The translations under genes were made by a program, and so were the position numbers. A DNA stretch of 64,000 nt from Ampelocalamus luodianensis (lineage: Eukaryota; Streptophyta; Magnoliopsida; Poales; Poaceae). Location of the stretch: positions 14,168,626 through 14,232,625 of the forward strand of contig CM070624.1 of NCBI GenBank assembly GCA_036346255.1. Reading direction: 5' to 3'. Positions 44,384 to 57,247 of the stretch are shown one piece after another (position 1 is the stretch's first letter; every line of letters starts with the position of its first letter). The notes below the pieces were generated by a model. It worked only from the letters and a program-made list of their open reading frames with translations, was not told the origin of the DNA and made no database searches.

Positions 44384-45133
44384 GTTGTCACGGCGACAAG
44401 GCGAGACGAGGCGCTCTGGAGGCGCCAGGATGCCTAGGCGCCTAGGCGGACGCCTAGGTGAGGATTAGAAGACCTCTGAAAATTGGCTAGATTATCCCTA
44501 AAACCAAAAAAAAGGAAATGAAGGTCCAATGGAATTGGGCCAGGCCGGCCCGAAACAGCCCAGCTTGTGTATATAGCGTATATAAGAGTAGTAGGGCACA
44601 CTACAGTCGCCCTAGCCTCTTGCTCAAGCCGCCGCCGCCATCTCTCCTGCTAATCCCCGCTCCCCCGAGCCCCTCCCTCGTCCTCCTCCCACACCCTTCC
44701 TCCTCCTTCTCCCCACGGCGTCGCGCCGCCGCCCTCTCCTCCCCCGAGCGGCGCCGACGCCCTTCCTCCTCCCCCGAGCCGCCGCCCTCTCCTTCTCCCC
44801 ACATGGCGCGCCTCCACGGCCTCCCCGCACGGATCTGGGCTCCTCCCCGGCCGTGAGCCGCCGGCGGCCTCCTCCCTCCCCCTCCTCCTACCCCGCCGCG
44901 CTGGTCCTCCTCGCCCCGTCCGCGCCCGCCTCCGGATCTACGCTGCTTGCACGGAGCCACGCCTCCGTTGCCCGACGGGCCGTCGCCGCCCAGATCTGCG
45001 CCACCTTCACCCAGATGCGACTCCCCCGTGCTCCCGGCCACGCCCCAAGCTCGCCTAACAGCTACAACCTAGGCGATGACCCCTGGCGTCTATCCTGGAG
45101 CGCCAGGACGACTAGGCGTCGCCTTGGCGACAT
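44384..45133. mobile_element. Non-autonomous DNA transposon with GC-rich terminal inverted repeats
   Basis: The left end GTTGTCACGGCGACAAGGCG mirrors the right end, whose minus strand reads TATGTCGCCAAGGCGACGCC. CGCCTAGGCG-type words follow inside both ends. The 750-bp body contains a TATA-like TATATAAGAG near 44579 and a CCGCC/CTCC-rich stretch, open in several frames on both strands but without a known domain. No transposase. Superfamily unresolved. Confidence 0.6.
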
Positions 45134-45646
45134 AGGGCCAAATAGGGCCTTGCCTATAAAGTTCATGCAACCACTCAAGAAACCCGTACCATTGTCATCT
45201 ACAGTAAATAATAAAACTTTTCTAGCTGTTGATTCAGCAAAACAAGAATTGACAGTTAATGTTAACCACCCATATGGTATAGTTCTATACTACTTCGATC
45301 TTGAATTGATGGTGATGTGTTAAGACTTAGATGCAGATTATCCATTCCTGCAAACGAATTAGTAAAATGTTTTACACTGGTAGGTTTCTGTGCATCTGCA
45401 TTATGTGCTACTCAGTAAATATAATTTACACGGCGTATAAATCTGCAAGATCACTTAAATTACTAGCAAAAACACGTAAGCATTTTTTTGACAAATAAAT
45501 TACATTATGTAGTTAGGTTGTGATAAGAAATAAATTGCAGACCAATTTTTTGCTGATAAAACAAGATAAGAACTCAAACATATAATGTTGTGAGATAAGA
45601 TTAGTAGGGATATGAAAAGGAACAACTAAAACAAGAGTACTCACCA

Positions 45647-47996
45647 TTATTGAACACCACTCCATCGAGCCCAATCAACAAACTGCATTCCACCATAGAT
45701 ATTATTGGCAAAACGAACACCAACAGTGAAAGCCATTGCAACAGGTGGCAAACGTTTTGTAACTGGCGATGACTCAACTACTCGCTCCAGACCATTGATA
45801 ATCTGATAGCGTGTATTAGATGATACAGCAAGGAACACACCTGTATGTAAACATTGATTTTCAGTTGAATTGGATGAACAAAAAGTATATGCTAATGCTA
45901 GTTCGGCACACAAATAGGAGAGTTCACTGCAGAAAATAACATAAGCAATGACACTAGCAAATAACAATATCAATTTGAACTTTCATTGTGTGAGATTATC
46001 TGATATAAGATTGTTACATGAATCTTCAAGAAAATATAAGTCAAAGTTAAGAGAAATTCAAGCCATTAAACATTGAAATATGCCCTTATGTATGTTAACT
46101 CAGCTGCTGATATCTCTTCAGCAGACATCAAACCCATATGTGCAACTATTGAGCATGTATCTCAGTCCAAGTAAAAGAACTAATAAAAGGGGAACAGATA
46201 ATATGCATACCCCAAAGAGCAGCACTTTTAATAAGTGGTGGAACAGGAATATCTTCATCTGACTTTTTGACACTCCTGAATAGAAGCAACAGCACACAGG
46301 TCAGCATAGCAGAAAAAATAATCTGATAATAATGCTATTTAGCATTATTGAGGTAGTGAACAACCAACAAACAAAGCCCATAGAAACATCTGTACATAAG
46401 GATAGCATAATAGAAGATAACCAAAAGCAAAACTGATGGACAACTGATCATGACATTAGTGTTTGATTGAACAACGGTATTCTAGATTTTGGATGTGTCA
46501 AAAGAACAAAGACATAAGCATTACCTCTTAGCAGTCATTATCATATTAGCAATTCCTTGACCTATAATACCGCAAACAAATCCAACCGAGCCATACAAAA
46601 CACCCTGCAATGAAAACAGGCCAGTCCAAACAATATGATGATGCTCCAGCAAATAGAAACTAAACATCAGATACAGTTCAGTCCAAATTCAGATAAATTA
46701 CATTTTATGTAAGATTTGCTACCTTATAAAAATATGTTCCAATTCTTTGCTGAACTGTAAATCTGCAGCCTGGCCTTTCAGCTTCAAAAACACTGCAGGA
46801 AGACAGATTTAAAATCAGAGTGTCATGCCGAAAGGAATTTGTGAAGTCATGCTCCTACTACTACTTGATTAGCAACATCTCCATTCACACCATCTCATTC
46901 GATTTCTCAGACTAATTTTTTTAGATTAATTCTCAGATTGAGTTTGATGGTCATGAAAGGGATGAAGTTACAAACTAGACAGCAATTGACATTAATTCAT
47001 TCTCACAATTCTCAACCAATCTATATAGGCAACTAATAGAAGAAAAATAATTTTACCTGCTTGGCAAAGCTCCAGCCATCCGGCTGAATCTCCCAAACAG
47101 CCCCGTCGAAGCAGACGCCTTCCCAAATCTCACATATGGAGCCAACAGACCCACAAGCGCAATATCAACAGCGACCCCAACCAAAAGATCAGCAGCGTAC
47201 AATTCAAACTCCGCCCAGAAATCCTCCCCCCTCTTCTGCACCTCCGCAAACGTCGCGCAGCACGAGTCAATCACAACCTGCATTGAACCCAAAACCCCAA
47301 CCATTTTAACAACTGTAGGACTATAATTTAAACCCCTCCGACTCTGATCACACAAAACAGCAGACTAATCGCGCACACCTCAGTGCCAACTTTGAATAGG
47401 AACGACGGGTCAGCGAGCATTCGGTTGCGGAGCATCGAGAAGGCCCGGATCATCGCGCCGAGCGACCACGGTGCGGCCTGCGCAGATCAACAGGAATGAG
47501 AAAAAAGCGCCACCTTTACACCTTTTCACATTAAATTCTGCAATTGGGATACCTGCAGATCGAAGTACCGGAGCAACAGGACTTCCCTGATGCCGGCGTC
47601 CTTGGCCGCCTCCATCATGTCGGCCGGGAGTGCGACGCCGCGGGCCGCGGCGAGCCGCAGCACCTTGTCGAAACCGAGCAGCGGCCCGAACTCGGCCTCC
47701 TCGTAGTCGTCATCGCCGCCGTCGCCGCCGCCATCCTTGCCTCCGTTCCCGCCGGAGTCGCTCCCGCGGTTCCCAGCACCCGGTCCGTCGCCGGTGGCGG
47801 CGCGGGGGACGTGCGGCCCGGAGCAGGAGAGCGAGTGGGGTTTGAGGAGCGGGGAGAATAGCCTGAGGGAGAGCTGAAGAGGTTTTGGCTCGTGAAAGGG
47901 GTTGGTAGGGGAGGGGGAGGAGGAGGAGATCGCGGCGGCGGTGGCGGCGGAGGAGGAAGCGAGGGAGGAGAGCGAAGGGGAGGCGGCGAAGGCCAT
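45647..47996 (-). CDS. RETICULATA-RELATED (DUF3411) chloroplast envelope protein
   Basis: Seven coding exons: 47996-47553, 47477-47379, 47277-47057, 46792-46723, 46604-46525, 46275-46211 and 45840-45647. All have GT-AG borders and total 1173 nt, an exact 390-aa frame from ATG (47996) to TAA. Residues 1 to about 70 are Ser/Ala-rich, like a chloroplast transit peptide, followed by a Gly/Asp-rich linker. The DUF3411 domain begins at LLGFDKVLRLAAARGV. It includes VALPADMMEAAKDAGIREVL, RMLADPSFLFKVGTE, ELYAADLLVGVAVDIALVGL (membrane segment), TYFYKGVLYGSVGFVCGIIG (membrane segment), SNTRYQIINGLE and a final NNIYGGMQF. Family members affect leaf mesophyll and vein patterning; the biochemical role is unsettled. 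It appears intact and functional. Confidence 0.93.
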
Positions 47997-47999
47997 GGT

Positions 48000-49068
48000 G
48001 GCGGAGTGGGCGCTTTTTAGGTTTTTTGAGTTTTGACTGTTCTAGCCTTTTTTTAGGCACTTTCTGATGAATTCTGTTTAGTTATTTTCTTCTCCCTCTG
48101 TTTTCAAACTATTTTATTTGTTTTAGAATATATTCCAAAAGAAATTGTTAAAAATCTTTCTGGATCTTTGTATGAAGAAGGTAAAGAGTATGGTTTGTAT
48201 GAGCACCGTTCTGCTTGTTCGATCGATATTGAGTGACCAACGTGGTTGGTGCAAGTTTGTTTGAACTGAGCTATCTGACAAAAGAAAAGGTATTGGCTAG
48301 TTGCCACACAAGTACAAAAATCAATTGCATATATCACTATATCAATTGACATACTCTTATGTTAAGTCAAATTTTACCATCAAGAAGAGTTTTAAAAAAC
48401 ATCGAGACTATGCGATGTTTTACTGTTGATCTTGTATTATAAATGATGAGAACACGTACTTGAAATCATGCAAAAGGAGACATGGATTTTTTTAGATAGA
48501 TTCAGACCTTCTTCATATAGAATAATAATCTTACTTTTGTGTTTTTGTACTAAATATGTTTACCTAATGAAAAAGCCACCGAAACTAAAGCTAATGGCTT
48601 ATAAGTGTATTGATCTGTGTATCTTCTGAATTGATCACTTTTTATCCACCGGTGTCACCTCTTATATAGCTTTTGAAAAGGTGGCTATTGTTGTACGTCA
48701 TGAGACATCTTGACAGTTGACCGATTGCGCACGTTGGCTACGGTTATTGTCATAGAGATATTTTCTGCATGTTCATCATACGGTTACGCCAGAAATAAAA
48801 AGAACTACATGTTGTTATGTCAAAGATAAACAACACGTGTATTAACTATTAAGCACGAATGAGCGCAATGTACAAAGCCTTTAGTTGATAATGTCCATAT
48901 GTTTGTGGATTTTATCAACCATAAGGTGGTCGTGGTTGACCTGGTCATATCAAATCTTATGACCATAGGATGGTTGTGACCCAAAGTGGTCGTAGCCTTC
49001 TCTGGTCGTAACAGGTATTTTCAACCAATGGTATATTCGAGGGGTATTAAACATACCATTATCTATAA
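48000..49068. other. Upstream flank of the DUF3411 gene
   Basis: AT-rich, with no coding frame. It contains a short group of GGTGGTCGTG / GTGGTCGTAGCC / TGGTCGTAAC words at 48925-49015 like those in the LTRs at 19.5 and 30.0 kb. Confidence 0.5.
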
Positions 49069-49240
49069 CGGATTTGCTATTTCTAAGTCGTCTGAATTTT
49101 TTTGAAGTCTAAGTCTATTTTTGTGACAATTGGATTTGCGTAAAGATTGATATATCATATGATTGGATGTTAATCTAATAGATAAAAAAATATGACATGT
49201 GCTTAAAAAATTCAGTCGCCTTATAAATAGACAACCCCTA
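49069..49240. mobile_element. Small MITE, about 170 bp
   Basis: The left terminus GGATTTGCTATTTCTAAGTC then GTCTGAATTTTTT is mirrored by the right terminus (AAAAAATTCAGTCGCCTTAT then AAATAGACAACCC). The flanks both carry ATA(C/T)CATTATCTATAA, as a direct repeat outside the inverted ends. Confidence 0.65.
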
Positions 49241-50550
49241 AGAATATCATTATCTATAATAAGTATTACAAATAATTAGTTTTATTAATTGATGATTATT
49301 ATATCATCGTCAACACTGATGAAGGGAAGATACTCGTAAAAAAGAGAGTATACACTGATATTGGAAGTTTAATTGGTAGCGCTAAAGTGAAGCATTGACG
49401 ACCCGATAAATTGATTGTGATTGGTGAAGCCCGGGAGAGGACACAGGACAGGGAAGAGCAAATTAAAAGAGGTTCGGCTGTAGCATTGTAGCATCGCGCA
49501 CGAAGCTGCCATTGCAATTTGCAAAAAGCACCTCACCTGCTTGCTGTAACATTGCGAAGGATGCAAAAGTTCTATCTAATATACAAACAAACTCAAAAGG
49601 TTAATGTTGAAAAATTCTGAGGTCTTCTATAAGTTCAGAGTTATATCAGTCATCCACAAAACTGAACTGAAGCTAGGCAAACATGTTGCGACATGTCTCC
49701 AAAATTCAAAACTCAGAAATTAGCGTGATGCGGGTAGTTCAGACTCAAGTTTGTTAATAAATTAGACTGTACATCCTTGATACAGAAGTTAGAAGAGTTT
49801 ATCTTCCATTATCGAAAAAAAACTAGCGAACAAGTGTTGTGTGAACGGGCCACTGAAGCAAAAACAGTGTATTTCGATCCTTCTTGGACATAATGATAAA
49901 GCTTGAGCTTTGTTACTAATCAGTTGTTTGATCACTGAATGCTAGTAGGACATGATAAGTGGGAACACATGCATGTACTCTCTACTCTGTCAGTAACAAA
50001 ATGAGCCTTTGTCAGTTTAGAGAAAAAGTGAAGCATTCATTTTAATTGGGCTGTCCTTTCTGGCAATTAAACCACTGAAAGCTGGTACCAGATAAAGGCC
50101 ATTCTGACATGATGCACAAAAGGGGGCCGATCTTAACATTTATGTTCCTGACTCGACTGGAAAGATTGCAAAATAATGAATGAAAAACATTGCTGTTCTC
50201 CAAATCATCAACTGATGTTGCAAAAGAAATCTGTCACATGCAAACCAATAGTACAATGGTGTTTCAGTTATCTAGAATTACCGCAAAGAACTCTCCGCTA
50301 TGAAATGGAAGAGAGCAACGACAGTGTTCTTCAAAGACTAGGTAGCAAACACCGAATCAGAAACACGATCAGCTATTAACAACGAACTGCGAACCGTTTT
50401 GAATTTCCTGGCATGTTCTGTTCTGCATCTCTGCAGGATCAAAAAATTAACTGGGCTTCATTCAAAAAAAATTAACTGGGCGGACAATCTGCTGTCACGG
50501 TAAGCACAAGACAGTAGTACTCCTACAGTCTTACTCAGTAGTAAAGGCCA
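49241..50550. other. Intergenic, nothing recognised
   Basis: AT-rich sequence without a supported gene. Short frames around 49300-49570 and 50176-50379 match no family. Confidence 0.5.
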
Positions 50551-50555
50551 TGTTT

Positions 50556-53290
50556 TGTGATGCCCTTTTCCGACCCCCTTTGCCAAGGTCAGCCCCGCGG
50601 ACGGACCCCTCCTCCCTTCCTCCCGCGCTTGCATGCGCGTGTTGCCGCGCGCGCACGCCCGCCGCCTCGCACCGCCGCTTCCCGCCGCCATCATTCCCGG
50701 TGCCGCACGCTCGTCCTCCTCCATCGCCCTCGCGCACGCCGGACCGGACCCCCCTCTCTTCCCGGCTTTAAAGCCCCGCCCGGTGCCCTCCTCCCCATTT
50801 CTTCTCCCGCCTTCCTCCTTTCCGTCGAAGAAGAACCGAGGAAGGAGAGCAAAGAAACCGAGGAAGAAGAGAAGAAAACCCACGAGGCTTACCTCGCCGC
50901 CGCCGTCGTCGTGGTGAGCTCCGCGCCGCGCCCGAGCTCCCTTCTCCCCCGCCGCGCCGCCGCCTCTCCCGGGCCCCTTCTTCTCGCGCGCGCCACCCTC
51001 CATCTTCTCTCCCGCCGCCTCCTTTCTCCTCCGCCGCCGCCGCGCCGCCGAGCCCTTCCTCTTCCCGTGCGCGCCGCCTCCTCTTCCCTCCGCCGCCGCC
51101 TCCCCCCACGCCGCCGCCGCCTTTCTTCCTCCTCTCCCTCTTCCGCCTGCTTTCCTCGCTCTTTTAGCCGCGCCAGTGGGCGCGCTTGCCGTGGGCGCGC
51201 CTGCGCTGCGCTTTGGCCCAGCCTTGGGCGGGCCGTTTTCAATCGTGGGCTGCGCTGGTTTTTGTTTTTATTTTGTTTTTCTTTCCCTTTTCTATTTTAT
51301 TTCAAAAGTAAGACTTTAAATATTAATATCTCCTCATTTCAACTCAAAAATTATGAAATAAATTTCTAAAATTTCTAAAATCAAGATCTTGCTAATGGCA
51401 TAGGTCTTGTTCAATTTGGAGTTCATTTGTGTACTCTTGTGTATTTAATGGCTCTCGTTGTTTGTCGCTTATTTTTGCTTGCACTTACGCGTAGATTTCG
51501 AGACGCAGAGACCTCCACGTCGATCAAGGACAAGACTACTCGGACTCTCTCCCCTACAACCAAGGCGAGTCAATACTTTGATCATGTTGAGCCTACATTT
51601 TATGTAAATTATATTCTTTTAAAATAGCAAATTGCATGCTTTAATTCTTTAAACAAATGTATGTTAAAGTTTAAGATAGTTAATTACCCACTTGATGATT
51701 AACTAATTATTATGCCACCCGTGACAACTTGAATCCCCTAATTCCATTGTCACCCTAGTAATTATATGGTAATACTAGCTATAGGTTGTACTTAAGCGAC
51801 ATGCTAGACTTGCTTAAGTACCGGGACATTAAAATGTCTTAATCATCATCATTTCAAACATAATATGATTTGGGTAGTCATTGCGGGTAAATGACTGAGA
51901 TGGTTGAATTGTTGTATTTTACATCTCAAAACCCTAAATCGCTAATACCCTGCCCGACGGATGGTAAGATGGTGGGTGCGGATGTAGCACGAGAATGGCG
52001 GAATGTGGTTGAGCCGTCCGCACAACCCTAAGGACTTAATCTTGTCACGACCTCCTGTATAACAAGTACAACCACAAGTCCGCAACAAATCGCGACTTGG
52101 CCTAGTACATTTATCAAATCCTGAAAATCATCTCACCGGAGGGTTAAAGGGCACAAGCTCGGGTATGTCGGGCTTGGATGGGACACCGAGTCAAGGGTGA
52201 AGTTCGCCGCCACGAGGTGTAGCCACGCCACGCCGGCCGAGGTGAACATCCCGCGCAACGTATGGGCATAACCCCATATGGGTGAGACGAGGAAGGGCGC
52301 GAGATATTTAGAAAGGTTATTGCGACAACCTCTCGACTACACGACTACGGAATCGTGTAGGCAACGAGTTAATTGTCTCTTGTGGGTAAAGTGTACAATC
52401 TCGCAGAGTTACAAACTGCTTTAAACAACGTGCCTACGGTCAAAGGCGGACATGGGAACTTAACTTGAGTTAGTTCTATTTCAAAACCTTGTTGGGTGGT
52501 ATGAAAATTGTGGCGGGCTCACCTAGCCCCGAGATTGGTTAATCTCGGTCTTTGTACCCGTGTCGCTTAGTGGTGGATGTAACCACAATCAAAATAAGCA
52601 TGAAGGTGGAGGTAACCTCTGCTGATACCAATATTGCACAATTTCTCTCTTTAACTAAAATGAAATTTGTTAAAAATACTAAGTGCTAGGAATTCGTACT
52701 TATGATAATTGAAAGTATTGCTTTCGCAAATAAAAGAACCGAGCCATCCTTGTAAGCCTTGCATGTATATCACTGCATTGTGTATTGGCTCGCGAGCACG
52801 GTAGTTGTGCTCATCCTCGCTCTCCCCCAAACCCTTCAGATGACGCTGATGGAGGAGACTATGCTTACTACGAGGAACCGGAAGTTGATGGACAAGGAAA
52901 CGACGAAGAGTAGTCTAGGATCTCGTAGTCTAGGCCTCGACGCAGCTCTAAGTTGACTCGTTGGTACTTGCGCACAACCGATATTATCCGGTCCTTGGGT
53001 AATATCGATCGTACAAAGTTGCCCGCCGCTTGTTCGTGAAGAGATGAGCTCTACCCTTTGCTTCCGCTACCGTAATCGGTGTTCGTATTGTAATCCATTT
53101 GGCCTGATCGGCCCCTGTTGTAAAACTCGACCCGACGTGGTCTATGTCACTCGTTGATTGTAATAATGATACTTTAGTTCACGCCATGTATGAATGATTC
53201 AGCAATGCCCGTGAGTGCTATCTATCGATCCAGTGGAATAGCACAAATACGTTATCATGAGGATTCGGATTAGAAAATCCGGGTCCGACA
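50556..53290 (+). mobile_element. Solo LTR of a Gypsy-like element, 2.7 kb
   Basis: It starts TGTGATGCCC and ends GGGTCCGACA, with a perfect 5-bp target-site duplication TGTTT (50551-50555 and 53291-53295) and no internal region. A TATA-like GGCTTTAAAG lies at about 50765. Sequence blocks at 51550-51600 and 52780-52830 match the 3' part of the LTR at 11394-17021. The GC-rich first 0.6 kb opens long frames on both strands without a known domain; these are compositional and not called as genes. Confidence 0.93.
50765..50772 (+). promoter_or_regulatory. LTR TATA-like box
   Basis: GCTTTAAAG, 210 bp into the solo LTR, followed by a pyrimidine-rich leader. Confidence 0.5.
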
Positions 53291-53295
53291 TGTTT

Positions 53296-54161
53296 CCACA
53301 AATGGCATGAAATTACTCAGAATGTGAGTACAAACTTGAACCTAAGGTAGTAATCAAATGTACGACACTATTACAGATATCTTTTCCTTCATCAACGTAT
53401 CTTGTCAATTATTCAGACAGCTTTTCGCATAACACTGTACTCTGTATATATAAATATGCTCACACGTGAGTCAACATAGTACGAGTTCGCTCCATATCAT
53501 CAAGGGCGGAAACAAAATGAGCAACGTTGTACGTAAGAGAGTAATATTATCTTGCTGGACAGCTTGATTGCGCTGACTGAAGTCTGGTTGACAAGATTTT
53601 GTACTGGACAAAGCAATCTTAATGTAGTTTAGCCTGTTTGGTTTTGTGTGTTTGCCAGTTAAGGGGTTTCTTTTGGTGTTGGCTGTTATCTGTCTGTACT
53701 GTTGCATCAGGTTGCTTGTGGTAGTTCCTCTGGTGTTACTTGGTTGAGCTGGTTTCCCGGCCTTTGGTTCAGTGTATTTCTATAAACTCGTTATTAGCTT
53801 TCTATAAAAGTTGGATTTCCCTGTTAAAAAAAAAAGATAACTACTATCTTGCTTCAGAAAAATGAGAAGAACCTCGTCGCCAACACTACATCCGGCAAAC
53901 TTCTTTTTTACTTAACAAACCCACGAATCTGAAACATACAGGGAAACAGGACAATCAGAGAGTAAACTAACAGGGGAAGACAAAAGACTGAAGAGAAGCG
54001 AAATACAGAGACCCATAACCAACTTATACGAACCACATGTTGCAGGCATACTGACATTACTACTACTACGTACATGTCCCAAAACACTGAGGCCACATGC
54101 ATGCAGGAGCGTTTCAGTCGTCCATGGATGCATCCTGCCGCCCTGATCACGTGCGCTGCGC
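53296..54161. other. 3' flank of the response regulator; possible LINE/SINE tail
   Basis: TTCTATAAAAGTTGGATTTC then CCTGTTAAAAAAAAAA at about 53800-53838 looks like a poly(A)-ended retroposon 3' end, but no coding region or target duplication could be assigned. No other feature. Confidence 0.35.
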
Positions 54162-54976
54162 TCATCGGAGGACACGGCTGAACAGCCGCGACACATCGGA
54201 CGGCTGGACGGGCTTCAGCAAGAAATCCTCCGCTCCTTCCTCCAAGCACCTGACGAACCAAAAACGTGTCAAGAAAATATGCAAACGTGTCAAGAATGGC
54301 TTCTGTGCTTTGGCATGGGTCCCCATACCACATATACCAACCTGTTGATCCTTGTAGGCACGTTCTCCGAGGACATGATCACCACGGGAATCTCCCTCAG
54401 CCTAGACGACTCCTGCATGCACGCACGCCGTTTCCATCGCCATATCGAAGAAGTTAATGATCTAGATGATGCATGGTATATTACGAAAGTTGAGAGAGAG
54501 GAAAAAGGTGTCGTATCATATACCTTGACCTTCTTGAGGAGCTCATACCCAGTCATCTCCGGCATCCAGTAGTCAGTGATTATCATGCTCACATTGGGCT
54601 CCTGCAACCCAAGAAAACGCAATGACTTCACATACAAAACACGAAAACATCCAAACGTAAGACAAATTAAGGGGTTTAGTCTGTAAGATGAGTTACCGAG
54701 CCCAGCAGCTCCAAGGCCCTCTTCCCGCTGTCCACAGCAGTCACTGCACACATGCACGCGCATTTCTTAAGCTTGTTACAAAAACACGGCCGAAAGAAGA
54801 ACAAGGGAAGAAGCAGGATCTCATGTTGCGCATGCGCTGGCAAGTGATTACCCACCGCGAAACTGAGAGCTCCGGAGGATGCTGGAGATGACGGCGCGGT
54901 CCACCGAGCTGTCGTCCACCGCGAGAACGTGCGGCGCGCCTCCCTCGACGACGCCACGGCCCCTGCAGGTCGCCAT
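54162..54976 (-). CDS. Type-A response regulator (cytokinin phosphorelay)
   Basis: Five exons: 54976-54856, 54743-54697, 54601-54524, 54412-54342 and 54249-54162. All have GT-AG borders and total 405 nt, an exact 134-aa frame. The protein is a lone receiver domain. The acidic pair DD (residues 21-22) is in HVLAVDDSSVDR, the phospho-accepting Asp (66) in MIITDYWMPEMTGYELL, the conserved Ser/Thr region in VVIMSSENVP, and the invariant Lys (118) in FLLKPV. It ends shortly after the domain with no DNA-binding region, which defines type A; wording is close to rice OsRR9/OsRR10. Type-A regulators accept phosphate from His-phosphotransfer proteins and dampen cytokinin signalling, and are typically induced by cytokinin. 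It looks intact. Confidence 0.95.
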
Positions 54977-55116
54977 CTCCCCTCACTCACAGATCACTCT
55001 TGCCTAGTACTACCACTCTCGTCTCGTAGAGATCGAAAGGCAAAGCTTTTGGAATGTGGTGCGAGTGTGACGGTGATAGGAGCAGCTCAAGTCACAATCC
55101 CTCGACGGGGGCGTGC

Positions 55117-55125
55117 TTATATACA
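55117..55125 (-). promoter_or_regulatory. TATA box of the response regulator gene
   Basis: TGTATATAAGC on the minus strand, about 140 bp upstream of the ATG at 54976, leaving a leader of about 110 nt. Confidence 0.7.
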
Positions 55126-56124
55126 GGTGGTGTGAGGTCATGGGACTAGATGGGGTGGGGAGAGAAACGAGGAGATCGCAAAGCAGCGGCGCGGTGCGCC
55201 CACCGAGAGATACCGCGGCCACAGGGAGGGAGAGAGGGAGAGTAAAAGTGAATCCAAGATATCGATACGGTCCGCGGCGGATCGGATACGGCCGAATGCG
55301 GTGCAATGGATCCGCCCGCGCGCGCGGGCAAAGCTATGAAGCCTGGCACGAGGCTTGCATGCGACACAGCGAGCAACAAACCGTATCTTTTGTTGCTGCG
55401 AACACAGCGTGCAGGTATTAACTCCCTCCCTGCCTGGCACGGCTCGGCACCGGCGCCATCGTATCTTTTATCTTAAATGAATTCCATCGCAGCTTCGTCT
55501 CTCTCCCTCCCTCTCTCTCTCTCTGTATCTACGTTGTACACTTGTACTGGTAGTAGCTTTGTTCGTTTATTGGATGCACCACGCGTGCGTACGTATACCG
55601 TATGGACCGAGTACTCTACCGAGGAAGCGTCCGTTTTGCGGTACATGCATGTCTGATGTATGTACACGTAAATACGTAATAATGTCTAGTGGCACGCTAC
55701 GTACGCATATATCTGAGTAATCACGCTACTGTACGCCAGTAATTGTGGTATTTGATCATACGGTGCGTCTCGAGATAGGCCGTATCTTATTGCTAGCTAG
55801 CGAGAGGCTGATGACATCTCCCTGCCATAGTCATGGAGCATAATGCGAGCGTAAAGTGCCGATTCCCGCCACTATTTACTTCCAAACTGAGATGATATAG
55901 TGCATCTTCAATACTTGGATGCGCATAAGTGGAATGCATGCAGCATCAACGTACTAGATCTTCAGTAAACATGGCCAGAATGCTGTGTACTAAGTACGCC
56001 AATATACTCCATTTACTTGGATCAAAAGAGAAAAAGGACATGCGCGTACGACGCCATACATATCTCCAAATCATACATGGCGCTGTTCACTTCTGCTAAC
56101 TGAACCGAGAAAATTGTAACGTAT
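55126..56124. other. Upstream region of the response regulator
   Basis: No coding frame supported. It includes a CT-rich microsatellite at 55496-55524, which can act as a GAGA-type promoter element in plants, though here it is about 380 bp upstream of the TATA box. Confidence 0.5.
55496..55524. repeat. CT/GA microsatellite
   Basis: CTCTCTCCCTCCCTCTCTCT followed by CTCTCTG. Confidence 0.9.
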
Positions 56125-56755
56125 GGGTGCTCGGTTTGACCGGTATTCATAACCGATATTCATTATTCAGCTTGGTTTCCAGAAATATATAAAGTTTTTT
56201 TTATAGGATTTGGTTTTTCAATAAAAACCTACTAAAATCCGACATTTCTGTTGCTACAGTGCTGCTGCTGACGCTCCCCAGCCAGGCAGGCAGTATTACT
56301 CCCACACAAATTAACCTTCTATCACTGAGAAGGGTGCCTTCTACAAACTTATGTGACATGTTTAGATAGCTAAATAAGTTATGTTGTTCTTTATTTAGCT
56401 TGCTTTATTAATAAGATGGGCACATGTTTAGCTCTCTTAAATTGATAACATGTTTCATTGTCGTCCCTGTACTACTACTATTTGATGGCCAATATAAGTA
56501 TTGTCCGATTGTTTTCAAGTGTAAAAATTTGTGACCGTAAGTTGTGGACCGTTGTATTGTTCCTAATTCGCATCAACTTTGGTAAATATGATATTTATCG
56601 ATACCTTACCAAAATAAATTGGTATTTACCGATACCGTACCGAATCATATTTTTAAAATATTATATTTACCAAACTAACAATACCATATTTATCGAATGT
56701 ACCGTATTTAATGAACCGTATTTATTAAAAAAAAATACCGAATGAACAACACTAT
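56125..56755. mobile_element. AT-rich element with CGGTATT-type inverted ends (MITE or hAT)
   Basis: The left end GGGTGCTCGGTTTGACCGGT then ATTCATAACCG is roughly mirrored at the right end (minus strand GTTGTTCATTCGGTATTTTT). The interior is filled with TACCGATACCGTACCG words in both orientations. No coding region. Confidence 0.4.
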
Positions 56756-56779
56756 ACATGGCCACAAATAATGGTTAAT

Positions 56780-57240
56780 GTTGTTGTATAATCGAGGTCG
56801 CGTTATCGATGAACGAAGCTCTCAACTCACAAATAATAAACAATAGATAAGATTGATCTCAGCCTTATCGCTGTAAGTTGTCGATGAACGAAGCTCCTAG
56901 CCTTATCTCTTTATTGATCTCATTGACCGTAGGCTTGTGTATATAATTAATAAGCAATATGGGACTAAACTAACTAATAGGCCTTGTGGGTCGATAGCCT
57001 CCTAATAGGCATTTGTTTAGGTAAAGTGTCCACACATAATCGGGTCTCAGAAACCCCCAAAACTTTGCCAACGTCATGTTCATGCCTCATTGAAAACTTC
57101 TTCCGAAAACCCTGTGGGGGAAAAATGGTAAGAAGAAAAGACTACATAACTCGTGTTCTTGCCATTGCACATGTTATCTCATTAAAAATCTTCGAATGAG
57201 AAAACTCATTGGAACAAAATTCAAACAAGGGAAAAAGAGT
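56780..57240 (-). mobile_element. 3' UTR and 3' LTR region of a Copia element
   Basis: It lies directly downstream (minus strand) of the RNase H end. A GGGGGAGATATATGATCTTC segment at about 57295 resembles the Copia polypurine region. Text such as GTGTGGACACTTTACCTAAA and CCCACAAGGCC matches the start of the LTR at 62904-63153. Exact LTR limits are not set. A 24-bp word (GAACGAAGCTC context) is repeated at about 56810 and 56884. Confidence 0.55.
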
Positions 57241-57247
57241 ACAACAT

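Noticed and set aside
44518..45323. Two plus-strand frames as genes
   Set aside because: They lie within or across a TIR element, and the translation is composition-driven.
47544..47861. Plus-strand frame opposite DUF3411 exon 1
   Set aside because: Shadow of the GC-rich, phase-verified minus-strand exon.
50550..51250. 270-codon plus-strand frame
   Set aside because: Ser/Pro/Arg-rich, entirely inside the solo LTR and mirrored by frames on the other strand.
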